Origin: Clavaria fumosa | Lineage: Eukaryota > Basidiomycota > Agaricomycetes > Agaricales > Clavariaceae | DNA length: 64,000 bases | Assembly: GCA_951802425.1 (NCBI GenBank) | Contig: OX637801.1 | Span: 1,488,001 to 1,552,000, forward strand | Direction of reading: 5' to 3' | In this document: positions 12,190 through 22,730 of the stretch, one piece after another | Numbering within the stretch: the first letter of the stretch is position 1 | Layout: each line of letters starts with the position of its first letter | The notes under the pieces: generated by a model | Told to the model about the DNA's origin: nothing | Seen by the model: only the letters and a program-made list of their open reading frames with translations | Database searches by the model: none | Position numbers and translations under genes: made by a program

Positions 12190-13328
12190 ATGGCAGCGAT
12201 TACCCACCTCTACTACACGTACAACGACATCCACCGCTTGATTCAGAATGCCGCGCCTAAGATAGCAGAATTCAAGCCCGATATGCTTATCGCAATTGGT
12301 ACATCTCATATAGGTTGCTTGCACAACGTATTAACCCTTTGCCAGGTGGTGGGTCAGTCGGTATCATTCTCGTGAACTCTTCATATCTGGATGTTTGTAT
12401 CTGCACAGTGGATTCTTTCCCGCGCGAGTTTTGGTGAGTCCCGAGAGGCGCGCTTAGTATACTGCCACATCCTCCGCAAAACAAACTCCAATAGCGAACG
12501 TACTTGAGGGATCCTTCCACAAAGCGAAACATTCCTCTCTTCGCTATTGGACTCTCTCTGTATGAGTCACTCCCGAACGCTACGGTCGATCAAATCGGAA
12601 GGGAGGTTATTCGAACTCAGTGGTTGTCAGTGCAACCTTCTCTCTGAAAATTCAGCTGCCTTGACGCCGTTGTAGAGGACCTGACACGTCGAAGAACTTA
12701 CTTGGACGTAGGGCGTTGATCGTCGTGAGTGCGTGATAGAACTTGATTGGTTCACGAATTTTCATCACGCGGAGGGATAGGATGAGGTCGACGATTCACG
12801 AACAACCCTGCAGTGAGACCGACCGTTGTCAGACAACCGGAGAATATCTGATAAAGGCCCACTCGTCTTCATTCATATAGCTATGCATTATCCGAGCTCC
12901 AGGAGGATGTAGAGCACGAACTGCTGCTGCTTCCAGAGTCAGAGCGTGAAGCGGCGCGCACGAAGTTTGCGGTTTTTGTTGTGCATAACAAACTCAAGCC
13001 CAAGAAGTTTCAGCTTCCTCCTGACGTACCGTAAGCGGCCTACCCGCTTCGTTCCACTTGTCAGCTGGACCCTCCGATTGAACCGATATTTTTCCAAGGT
13101 ATTATTCTAGCGAAGAAACAGGCGACGAATGGTACGCACACTATAGTTGTTCATAACACTAATTCTTTTAATGAGATGGCATACAGGATCGATTATCCGT
13201 GGGAAGCGATGTGAGCCGTTGCTTGTCCTTCAATGAATCCATGTCTGGTGGTCTAATTATTCTGCAGAGATATTGAGAAACATGACCAACGCGCTCTCGC
13301 AGACAAAGCTAAAGGGGTCGAGGTGTAA
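12190..13328 (+). CDS. HPT1: Hypoxanthine-guanine phosphoribosyltransferase
   Basis: This enzyme salvages hypoxanthine and guanine with PRPP to IMP and GMP. Exon 1 (12190-12298) encodes MAAITHLYYTYNDIHRL and KPDMLIAI; a 7-nt exon (12346-12352) and the next exon from 12419 restore the glycine loop IGGGGFFPARVL, as in yeast Hpt1. Then come RTYLRDPSTKRNIPLFAIGL and the PRPP-binding loop LIVDEVDDSRTTLQ near 12710-12830. A conserved C-terminal part reads KFAVFVVHNKLKPKKFQLP, DEWIDYPWEAIDIEKH, and ends AKGVEV with TAA at 13328. About 210-220 residues over roughly eight small exons. It looks intact only if the microexon is spliced in. Together with the OHCU decarboxylase at 46 kb the window carries a purine salvage and a purine breakdown step. 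Confidence 0.88.
12346..12352 (+). other. HPT1: 7-nt microexon of HPT1
   Basis: GTGGTGG is flanked by intron 12299-12345 (GTACAT..CCAG, 47 nt) and intron 12353-12418 (GTCAGT..ACAG, 66 nt). Including it reads ATT-GGT-GGT-GGT-GGA-TTC (IGGGGF), the conserved loop. Skipping it shifts the frame. Confidence 0.75.
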
Positions 13329-13645
13329 GGACGGAAGGAGAAAAAAAAACGCGGGTTACCAGTCGCACTCTCGCTGTCTGTAGTTTTTCATCACATGATT
13401 TGAGAAATCAAAGTCCTCGCAGTTTTACTCGTCGGACACGGTCGTCTTCACTGTCGTCGTATAAACTCCACGATTTGCTGGCTTAATTTCTAAAAAATCC
13501 GCTTTGCACGCGTCCTTGTTGCTGCGGCGTCTCAACCTTATTTTCTATACACCCATTTATCCTCCCCGTAAGACTACTTGCTGTGTCGTTGACCGCGTTT
13601 CAAACCTCTTGAACCACTTCTGCGCAACGACTCGGCTTATCGTAT
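13329..13645. other. Intergenic region upstream of mitoferrin gene
   Basis: The 317 bp hold the HPT1 3' region and the mitoferrin promoter. No gene, CACGTG box or strong TATA was seen. Confidence 0.5.
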
Positions 13646-14942
13646 ATGGATGTAGAAGTCGAGTATGAGGCGTTATCACCCAACGCAGGATTCAGTGTTG
13701 AGTGCTTTGAGTCGATTTCCTTCGCTTCCGCCTGTTTGTTCATGCCTGGACGATGACGATACAGGTTAATATGGCAGCTGGCGCCCTGGTTAGTTCGACA
13801 CTTTCGTAGGGGGTACACGCAGCTCTTTCCCTACCCAAGATCTTGCTCTACCGCACCGCTCCGTTCCGCTAACTTTGTTCCTCCCTTGGCTCAGGCAGGC
13901 ATCACGGAACATGCCGTCATGTTTCCTATCGACAGCATAAAAGTCCGTTTTTCCTGCTCCTATTCTTGCTCGCCCTTTCCTTTTTCCCTCTACTTTCTCA
14001 TGACGCGTACATAGACGCGCATGCAAGTATTCGCGACCTCGCCAGCGGCGATTTACACAGGCGTTGGGAACGCCCTCACCCGCATCTCATCGACTGAGGG
14101 TATGCGCGCTTTATGGCGTGGCGTTTCATCTGTCATCCTCGGCGCTGGCCCGGCGCACGCGATCCATTTCGGGGCATACGAGGCTGTAAAGGAGTTTGCG
14201 GGTGGGAATGAAAAGAGTAACGAGAGGCAATGGATCGCAACCTGTGAGTCGACACATGTCCCTTTTCTTTCGCATCGCTCTTCTGTTACCACCACTCTCT
14301 GAGATAGTTTATATGCTGCGAATTATCTGATGTATCTGTGTTGCAGCACTGGCCGGAGCATCAGCTACCATCGCTAGTGACGCTCTCATGAATCCCTTTG
14401 ACGGTAGGTCCCTCTGCGCAGACCATGTTGTTTCTGTGACTAATGAGGCTGCTCCTCCCTTTACCAAAGTCGTTAAGCAAAGAATGCAAATGCATAGATC
14501 AGAGTTCCGGTCCGTCTTCACCGCCGCCCGCGTGATTTACCGGACCGAAGGCCTAGCAGCCTTCTACGTGTCTTACCCTACGACGTTGATGATGACAATT
14601 CCGTTTACGGCGGTCCAGTTTACGGTGTACGAGCATGCGAAGAAGGCACTGAACCCAGGCGGGCAGTACTCGCCTATGGCGCATATGCTCGCCGGGGGGC
14701 TTGCGGGCGGCGTTGCGGCGGGCGTGACGACGCCCCTCGATGTGGTCAAGACGATGCTGCAGACGCGCGGGACAGCGCAAGACGCAGACATTCGCAACGT
14801 CCGTGGCATGTTTGACGCGTGCCGCATCATATGGCGCCGAGATGGCCTCAAGGGCTTCGCACGCGGCCTGTCGCCGAGAGTGCTCACATTCATGCCAAGT
14901 AATGCGCTGTGTTGGTTGTCGTACGAGTTCTTCAGTGCGTGA
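13646..14942 (+). CDS. MRS4: Mitochondrial iron carrier (mitoferrin, Mrs3/Mrs4 type)
   Basis: Mitoferrins carry ferrous iron across the inner mitochondrial membrane for haem and Fe-S synthesis. Exon 1 encodes MDVEVEYEALSPNAGFS; a 24-nt exon (13765-13788) adds VNMAAGAL; the next gives AGITEHAVMFPIDSIKTRMQ, carrier signature 1 (PxDxxKxRxQ). Signature 2 is NPFDVVKQRMQMH, split by an intron near 14404-14470. Signature 3 is TPLDVVKTMLQTRG. Mitoferrin hallmarks are GALAGITEHAVMFPID, GPAHAIHFGAYE and PFTAVQFTVYE. Three repeats and six helices make about 300 residues, the family norm, ending in a TGA at 14942. The subfamily is assigned from these motifs rather than by alignment. Confidence 0.9.
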
Positions 14943-15858
14943 ATATGTTGGCATGTTCCACAACTCACTTTCTCACCTCACCCTCGCCTCATTCGTTAGA
15001 GGCTGCGATACGAGATGACTGACATCTTACCTGGCTCCCCTTTCAAACCGAACCGCTTCGCGCGACCCCAACAAAGGGTGTGTCTACCCGCTCCAAGTCA
15101 CCGCGACCAGGACACCCAAGCCACGCGCCACCTGCGCAGTCGATTTCTTGCATATAATCTCTTTGGTCGGGTCTGTTCGCAGTGAAACCTGGAGCACCCC
15201 CACAGTTCTCGTACTTTATGGATACCGCCTTGCTTTGGCGCAAAAGAAATTTCACCTATAGATATAGTAAAGGCTAGAGTTGTACGCAGCACTTGTACGC
15301 ACTATTATGAATTTCATACGCTTTGCAGATTTTCAATCTTAGTCACGGCTGGGCCTTCACAAACTGGTCATCCACAACAGCTCACTTCCAGTGGAGCATG
15401 TCCATCGTCAGTCAGGCATTGAATGCAGAACCCTGAGCATGTATCTAATCACTGTTTTCCTGATGTGTTTTGTATCACTCAATGTCCTTCAGTTTAATCA
15501 CTCAATATCCTCCAGTTTACAGTAATATCACTCAATATCCTCCAGTTTAATATCACTCAAATTGAGAGGTGTATTATATCACTCAATATCCTCTAGCTTA
15601 ATATCACTCAAATTGAGAGGTGTTTTGTATCACTCAATACCCTCCAGCTCAATATCCCTTAATTCCAAAATCACCCATCACCTGTTTTTCAGGTGAAAGT
15701 CATAAATCATCTGACCAGATGGTGATATCCACCTGCTATTGGGTCCATAGTGATCACAACTCATCCCTGCCAATATTTGCAACACAAAGACACAAGACTT
15801 TTGACTCTGAGTGAAAACACAATGAGAAGCTTGTCTTTACTCCATGCAACTGTATGTA
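14943..15858. other. AT-rich intergenic region left of a DNA transposon
   Basis: No gene is supported in this 0.9-kb stretch. From about 15470 to 15665 it contains a decayed repeat array (listed separately); the remainder is 3' flank of the mitoferrin gene and unique AT-rich sequence up to the transposon end at 15859. Confidence 0.5.
15470..15665. repeat. Degenerate minisatellite of ATCACTCAATATCCTCCAG units
   Basis: At least six copies of a unit close to TATCACTCAATATCCTCCAG occur, some followed by a longer higher-order piece, TATCACTCAAATTGAGAGGTGT, that repeats twice (about 15550 and 15600). CTCAAATTGAG is nearly palindromic. Confidence 0.75.
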
Positions 15859-16639
15859 CAGTAGACTTTATCATAATGTATGGTGTGAGAATGTATAAGG
15901 TGTCATATTGTATACATTTTCAGTGGTCCCAACATGGGACCTGTTATGGAACCAGGCTTGCTACCTGTGAATAATAATATTTAAGTAAGGGAAACTGAAG
16001 CTAACCCTAATAGGAACCTCAAATATTATTACTAGGCAAGCTCAATGTCCCAATTGAGCTTCTGGTTGCACACCTTCCTGTAAACAGATACTAAGATAAC
16101 CTTAATATTGTCTACAAGGCATTGCTAATGTGGGCAGCAAATAGAAATATTCTATAGTGACTCAAGCATCAATATCTCAAACAAGGGTAATTGACCAAAG
16201 GATCCCCATAGTCATCTCGACTATTTCATCCTCTTACACCTTGCTTTAATATTCAACCAATAATGAGTTATTAAATACTTAAGTCTATTCATATGAATAC
16301 TGTACTATGACAATATTCATATCTCTCCAATGGGATAGGAGATCCTTCCAACATTAAATCTCTGATACCCTCTCTATCCTATCTCCCTTTCACTCTCTTA
16401 CACCTTAACCTAATTCCTATTACTTCCTTAGATATAAAACATTTATATCTAATACCTGTAATACAAAGTAAAACATCAGTTACAACACAGTAAAATTACC
16501 TAAGCACGAAAATATTCGTTGCACATGCATTACGTAAGCTTTCGGCGTGACTAGATACTCAGTCACTAGCCCTATAGCCTGGCCACGCTTACATAATCAA
16601 ATCATCGCACCAGCCTAAGGCATTGATGAGATAATCAGT

Positions 16640-16681
16640 TATTTGTCCACACTGGTATTCAGACATCAGTGGGACAAATAT
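16640..16681. repeat. Imperfect hairpin inside the decayed transposon
   Basis: TATTTGTCCACACTG and CAGTGGGACAAATA pair as inverted repeats around a loop of about 12 nt, with one unpaired base. Confidence 0.6.
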
Positions 16682-16795
16682 ATTCATAACTCCTTATGGA
16701 GTGATGCTGGCTCTTAGCTTCAGCTTACTAAGGTGATCAGGCAGTTTCTGGGGTCAAGTAGGTGCTACTGAACATGTCCTTCAGTGGCCTATTTA

Positions 16796-16897
16796 TATTG
16801 TTTCAAGCCTATCTACTAAATACAGTAATTTCGAGATACATGGCCAAATATTGTTTCAAGCCTATCTACTAAATACAGTAATTTCGAGATACATGGC
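16796..16897. repeat. 53-bp exact tandem duplication
   Basis: The segment starting TATTGTTTCAAGCCTATCTA at 16796 is repeated at 16849 with no mismatch seen over about 49 bp, so the duplication is recent compared with the decayed surroundings. Confidence 0.85.
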
Positions 16898-17904
16898 ATA
16901 CACCTATATGCTACATGGTACAATAGAACAGTTTCATAGGTGGATATAATGATTTGACTATAGGGATGCTACATGCAATGTCTCCACTTTGAGGGGCATA
17001 CATACTGAAACCCTGAAAGTATTAACATGACATCCTTACAATATATCCTTTATATGCCTATGCAATTATGCAATGAGATTTGCATAGCTTTGTGTAATGT
17101 TTGCATATTAGTCTTATTATTAAAGAGATCCTCGCCTTTCGTATGGTCCTGTTTGGCTTATGTTGCGTTGTTTGGCCTTCTTTGTCTTAGCCCGACCCTG
17201 TTTGCACTTACTTACATGGGTCTGCAGTCAGTTTCTCCATTGTGTTGATGGTGATGGCATTGAGCTCACACATGCCGTTTTCTCACATGGTCAGTTGTAT
17301 CCACATTATCTCGCATACGTGACTACCACCTGATGAGACAAGCATAACTAATGTCATACACTTTCCATGAACTTTTAGTATAAACTGTTTCAAATGGCCG
17401 GAGCGAAGTGAAGGCGAACCTTGTTTACTCTTATCCACGATAAGAGTAAGGAATTATTCTGTCAATGGGACTTGTCAGAGATCACCTAGAACCACAGAAT
17501 CACTCTGGTGACATAAGAGTGATCCTATAGGCAATACAGAGGGATGTGGCAGGTAATGTGCTTTGTCAATGAAGCACCATTGCTAATGCTTCTCCCAAAC
17601 CACTTACCTTAGAACATAGAACTGTGTTCCAAGGGGTTCTACTGATGACTAGCCACAATGGTGGATGATTGTAGGCTATGCACCAGATACTCTGCACTCT
17701 GACTATGGGATTACTCCCATCCCTAACAGGACCATGCCAAATGGCCCTATTTTTCATATATCATATATTGTATACAGTTTCAGTAGAAATATACAGTAAG
17801 GCGGGCGGTTTTTGGCCCATGCACACTGCGAGACTACTAATTTGGGATGTCGAGGACAAATTCGACACTGAAAAGAAGAAAAAAAAGGAGGAGGGCATTG
17901 TCTT

Positions 17905-18369
17905 ATGCCTATGGATCCGCTGAAGCGGAAGCCACAAGAGAATCCTGGCCCTCAGGGCCCTTTGCTAACAACCGAAGAACTCGTCAATCCTATCCAGGAA
18001 GTTGAGGACTCAGCTTATGAATTTAGAGGAGGGGATCCTGAGATTGTTGCAGAGGCGCTTCGAGAAGAGGCTAAGGCACAGGTGGTTGAGATCAGCTCTG
18101 ACTCTGAAGACAAGGAAAAAGAGCCGACTATGACTATGGCAACGATGCTGGAGCTTTGCAGGCAGCTTGAGGCTGCTTGCCTCCTGGTTGATGTTGACTG
18201 CTCAGTCAATCTAGTTCGGAACTTGCAACGCTTTCGTGGGCAGTTGAGACAGCAGGAGCCACAGTGCGGCAGAGGATGCTGTTTGAGTGCTGGGGGAATG
18301 ATTAGTAATGTCACGTTTTTGCCAGGTCACAACATGTCACATTCCACGTTACTGGATACAGTCTTATAA
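17905..18369 (+). pseudogene. Fragment of a transposase-like C-terminal tail
   Basis: The 154-codon frame encodes LTTEELVNPIQEVEDSAYEF, GGDPEIVAEALREEAKAQVV, EISSDSED and LELCRQLEAACLLVDVDCSV followed by LVRNLQRFRGQLRQQE. From memory of the family, this acidic segment and LEA..C..L..FRGQL pattern is the tail after the DDE domain in CENP-B/pogo-like transposases of Agaricomycetes. No catalytic core precedes it. It lies inside a TIR pair, supporting a transposon origin. It may instead be a small host-type gene, but no other evidence for that exists. Confidence 0.5.
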
Positions 18370-18420
18370 CGTATAGACTTTTGAGGGTCCCGACGATATA
18401 CGTTATGATAAAGTCTACTG

Positions 18421-18613
18421 TGCATGAATTAAAAATGAACAAGTTTTATCTTATGCAACACCTGAGAAACCTGGTCACCACTGTTGAAGATCAGCCCTGC
18501 CTTCTAGTTGAATATCATAGACAGAATCCCCACTCAAAATATCACTATAATTGGTTGTTGCAACTATCACCTGACCTAACCTACTCATTATCTACTAGAT
18601 TAAGTCCATGACA
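18421..18613. other. Short intergenic stretch
   Basis: The 193 bp between the transposon end and the downstream end of the next minus-strand gene show no coding signal. Confidence 0.4.
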
Positions 18614-20188
18614 TCAGGCCAACATCTTCGAGCTTTCGGCACTAACACCTTGCTTCCACGCCTCCACAGTTGCTGGTTCAGAATATATATGTGCTGTTTA
18701 ACGGAATAATGAGGTGCAAATGAGAAGGAAAGGGTGAATACGCACTGTCGTTGAGTGGGAATGCATCCTCGAACAAAGCCTCATCATAATCAAGGTCTAT
18801 GGCAGGATTAATGGTTGGTGGCGATGAAAGGAAGAGAAACACACCGTGGCCACTCATCAGCGCCCTCCCATAAGCCTTTCGTGTCTCCAAATCGGCGCTT
18901 GCTAGCCAGTCAAGCTCCCTGCGACGTGCCGCGGCAGAGTACTGGACTCGGTCCTGCCCAGGTAGGGTTCGGAAGTCCTCATCCTGGGCATCCCCCATTT
19001 CAACCTCTTCACTAGAATCTCCCTCAATGAGCTTTGCAAGGTTAGGCCTTGCGGCTCTTCCTTCATTTCGTCGCCTAAGAGCATGTAAATTACTCGCGGC
19101 CGCCTCCCCTTTCGAGCCCTTGGTCGGCACGGGTCTCCAGTAGATGAGATCTACCAAGTCCATAGTACGGTGCATGAGTTCCGTTACATCGTGTGGGAGG
19201 GGCCTCGAAGGAGGGTCCTGCCTGATCATCTCAAAGTAGCGCCGGAATTTGATCTCGGCATTTAGGATTACAAGAAAAATATTTAATCGCTCGCCAAGGG
19301 TACGGTCGCCAGAATTGGCGTGGAAAGGCGGCAAGCGAGGGCTATTCGGATCGGGTGATTCGCGAAGATATCGGTCCTCCGCTGCAACATAATGCTTGCG
19401 GGTTCTGGCCCCGGGACTATAGACTGTGAGGACGGTGTCTCCAGGGAGGAAATGTTCGGGATGTAACGCGATAAGTTCGAGCTCTGGGTTGATGACATTT
19501 GGCGCAAAGAACTGTTCACAAGAAGGTTGGCGCCCTGCAACACTGATGAGACAGGCACTCACATCGAGGGAACGGGGAAGGATAATTCCAGTTTCATCCA
19601 ATACCCGCTGTCGGCGATCGTTATCTAATCTGACCATCTCCAGAAGGTCATCGAGAGTTGATGAAGATGCCGTCACCGCAATGAAAGCATAAATGTCGAG
19701 CGATGCGTGGATAAACATTTCGACTGTTCAAGATTAGAGAGGCCTCGTTGGACTAACTTTCAAGTTCAAACTTACGGTAAGTGAAATTACACGAATCGTT
19801 AAGGGTGAAATTTTCATCGGGAACGATACGCAAATCACTGAAAATGACATCCTCCTAGGAAAAGATTCAGAAACTGTGGCCAATGTCCACCCATGAACCT
19901 TCCGCCTACGATTAGACGGGGATCTGCACCCTTATCGCGAACCGCATTGACCCAGTGCGCGAGCTGGTGTGTGTACTTGATGGACTTTGTTATGAGGCAG
20001 CCTTCGGAAAGGTAGACCCTGCCCGCGGTTCCTCGGCTAGACGATGCGTTGGAGACTGAGCCAGGTGCGCGCTGGATGGGAGGAAGATCCAGATGGGGTA
20101 ACGCTGGGACTCTTGCGAATGGTTTGATGATGGAAATGCGGTTTTCCTTCGTGAGCCGCGCTACAGATCTGGCACTGAGTCTACCCAT
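18614..20188 (-). CDS. Uncharacterised fungal protein, possibly HNH-nuclease-like
   Basis: Four exons splice cleanly. Exon 1 (from 20188) encodes MGRLSARSVARLTKENRI, GRVYLSEGCLITKS and IKYTHQLAHWVNAVRDKG. A GTAGGC..CCTAG intron leads to EDVIFSDLRIVPDENFTLND, then a GTAAGT..ACAG intron to LEMFIHASLDIYAFIAVTAS. The long third exon continues with ELIALHPEHFLPGDTVLTVY, LNIFLVILNAEIKFRRYFEM and an acidic segment. A final intron joins a short exon ending SSKMLA with TGA at 18614-18616. About 480 residues. The spacing of histidines and LND-N-aromatic..IHxSLD resembles a degenerate HNH-like module of proteins expanded in mushroom genomes; this is recalled and unverified. Next to a transposon, head-to-head with RPC53. 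Function unknown. Confidence 0.6.
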
Positions 20189-20323
20189 ACTACCAGGCAC
20201 TACAGTGCAGCACATAAATCTACCACATGCTACCATGAACTACTGAGACTGGGCCTAGCAAATGTTGTAAAAAATGAGCTATATATCTTGGCAGGCAGCT
20301 ACAGCCACTGAACCTTTTTGCTG
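20189..20323. promoter_or_regulatory. Bidirectional promoter region, uncharacterised gene and RPC53
   Basis: This 135-bp gap between divergent start codons contains a TATA-like CTATATATC at about 20279-20287. Confidence 0.45.
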
Positions 20324-21945
20324 ATGACGACTCCCCGCCCAACTGCCATCAACAACCTCGCCAAAAAATCCAATGCATCGGATGTTACCCGGCAGGGCAA
20401 CCCGAAGCTCACGTTCCTACCCAAACTGCCTCTCAGACGGAAGAAAGAGTGCGCTTACATCTCCCCAGTACCTGGCGTGACGTGTTAAATACTGACGTCC
20501 CCTTCTTGTTTGGTATACAGTGGGGACACCAAACCTGCAACCAAACCTGCCAGTTCACCTCGTTAAGCGTCTAACGCCTCTCTGACTCTCCCTCCAGGAA
20601 CATAACGTGCCAGAATCTGGGAATGACAAGGGCGACGGCGCAGGGAGAGGGAGGACAAGCGCAGCTGCAGTACCCAGCACCTCCGCTGCCTCGCAGATGA
20701 CGGCGAGCGGGCCATTCGCCTTCGGACCCCCAGGCATGTCGAGCAGTTCCACTAAACGAAACACCTTGCGCACTCAGGTCTCGCCCGTTACACCCAAGGG
20801 CACCGCGCCCCCTTCAACCATTGCACCTGGGCCGCCGCTCCCGCAACTATCGACGCTCAGGCCGCAGGTCAAGAAGGAGCCGGAAGGACGCGAGGAGGTG
20901 GAACGCGAGGCATACTCCGATCCGGACGACGGCGTAGAGATCATCGACATGGAGGACGTGAAGCATATGGACTGGATGGCCCCGGACAGCTTGTTGAAAG
21001 ACAGAAGCGAAGGGAAAAAGAGAAGGACAAAAAAAGCGGCCAAAATGAAAGTGGATATATCGAAGCCGCAAGATAAAGGGAAAGAGAAAGGTCCGTGCTA
21101 ATCTCGAATTGTCGTGGTCCCCCAGGTTCCCCGCTGATCGTACACACAGAACCCGAGCGTCCGGTTGAGGAGGAAATAATTAACCTTGCCAATGCTCTAG
21201 ACCTTAGCGAAAGCGAGGAGGAGGAAGAACTAGAAAATCTTATTGATGACTTCGCGCAGGCGGCCGACCAACCAGAGGCACGTCACACCCGTGTCAGATC
21301 TTTCTGTCCACTAAACCTTCATTGGAACAGAAATCGAACACTCGCCAAGGGCAGCTCTACCTTTTCCAGTTCCCCCGCCCTTTCCCGACGTTTCTCCCCA
21401 AACCCTCGTCAGGGTCTGTGCCCGCGCCTGAACCCATGCTCGTCGATGACCCGCCGCCTTCAACCCGGCGCGTCCCCTTTGCCTCCGACTTGAAATCCTC
21501 TGGCCCAGAGTTGACACCTGGGCCCGCGCTCGCCACAGGGGCGACACCCCTGGATGCTCCTGCACCCGAAGCACAACCAAGGGTCAATGGCATTATTGGT
21601 CAGCTGGAGGTTTATCGAAGTGGAACAGTCAAGATGCACCTGGGAGATGATATCGTCCTAGACGTGTGTATACCCCTCTTTCCACTTGTGTTCGGTCACT
21701 CTCACAGTGCTCACCCATCCCCCGTCCAGGTCACTGCTGCGACGCAGCCCTCATTTTTGCAACAGGCGGTGCATCTCGATTTACAGAACAAACGTCTGTG
21801 CGTTCTAGGCGAGGTTAACAAATGCTTTGTCGCATCACCTGATATAGAAGCCCTCCTTAACGCGGTGGAGGCTGCTGATCGCCATGCCGTGGGGGGCGAT
21901 GACGGTCTATTCACAATTTCCCCTCCACCAGAAGAAGAATTGTAG
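20324..21945 (+). CDS. RPC53: RNA polymerase III subunit RPC4 (Rpc53)
   Basis: RPC4 pairs with RPC5 (Rpc37) on Pol III and acts in initiation and termination. Exon 1 begins MTTPRPTAINNLAKKSNASD and KLTFLPKLPLRRKKE. A low-complexity, basic then acidic middle follows (KRRTKKAAKMKVDISKPQDK, ESEEEEELENLIDDFA). The conserved C-terminal domain shows QLYLFQFPRPFP, GIIGQLEVYRSGTVKMHLGD and, across an intron ending near 21728, VTAATQPSFLQQAVHLDLQN and LCVLGEVNKCFVASPDIEAL, the hallmark of RPC4. TAG at 21943-21945. Length about 420 residues, normal. Introns lie near 20450-20520, 20560-20598, 21088-21125 and 21666-21728. Confidence 0.9.
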
Positions 21946-22730
21946 TATTTTACAGTAAGGGTAGCGTAGGGCAAGGTTGCAATGATACATCGCACCTCTG
22001 GATCAGATTATGACTTTTTTATGGTGAGTGAGCTGAATCGTAGCACTGGTACCTCCAGCGACTAACGATTCCTTGTACCCAACAGCCATTTGAAAATGGG
22101 CAACGCCCGTAATCGAAGATAATTAACGATTTACGTAAGCCCAATCTATTGGCCGAGATCGCCATACAGGTTACCAGCGACAAATAGTAAGAGAACTTGG
22201 GGAATCAACAAGGACATGGGAAGTGATCATAGAGAAAAAGGAAGTGATATATTCGTGCATGTAATGGGATAGTGACACGGCTTGCACTAAAATCAGGGCC
22301 CTAATTAGGCATTTTTACCGAATTAGGCAAGTTTCTGCAACTTCCGAATTAGGCAACTATGAATGCCACAACGGCACCGTACTAGTTACCCTATCAAGTC
22401 CGTATTCTCGCAATATGTTCGCAAATTTAGCGTGGACGTACGGCCCGCAATCGCCCTCCTGTACACGGCCAATAGTACAATCTGTAAATACTCGAGGTGT
22501 TCTGCAAACTCATGCCAAGTGCTCATCGGCACTGATGCCGTCTTCATCAGTGTGCAAATCATATCTTCCCTCTCAGCGGAGCTACATTATTTACGCTCAC
22601 AGGAGAAACGTCACGAGTCCATCAAAACGGGCAAAGAACTACACTAACGGTTCTAAGGCTATTTCGCACTTCCGAGATGCCGTGGATCAGAAATTAGAGC
22701 AATAAATAAATTAGACAAAGAAAAAGGCCA
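21946..22730. other. Convergent intergenic region with AATTAGGCA triplet
   Basis: No gene is supported in these 785 bp. The word AATTAGGCA occurs three times between about 22302 and 22350, the last two as CCGAATTAGGCAA. The rest is AT-rich and unique. Confidence 0.5.

Larger units (their letters stand above)
15859..18420 (+). mobile_element. Decayed pogo-like DNA transposon with TIRs
   Basis: The left end (15859 onward) reads CAGTAGACTTTATCATAA then TGTAT; the right end, read inward from 18420 on the minus strand, reads CAGTAGACTTTATCATAA then CGTAT: 22 of 23 bases match. The left flank is TA and the right flank TG, compatible with a TA target duplication with one change. The element is 2562 bp and AT-rich. 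A plus-strand open frame at 17905-18369 resembles the C-terminal tail of fungal pogo/Tc5-like transposases, lying next to the right end. No DDE core was found, so it is non-autonomous or badly decayed. CAGT ends and TA targets fit the pogo/Tc1 superfamily. Confidence 0.65.

Noticed and set aside
17027..17248. 73-codon hydrophobic plus-strand frame
   Set aside because: Lies inside the decayed transposon, AT-rich, hydrophobic by composition only.
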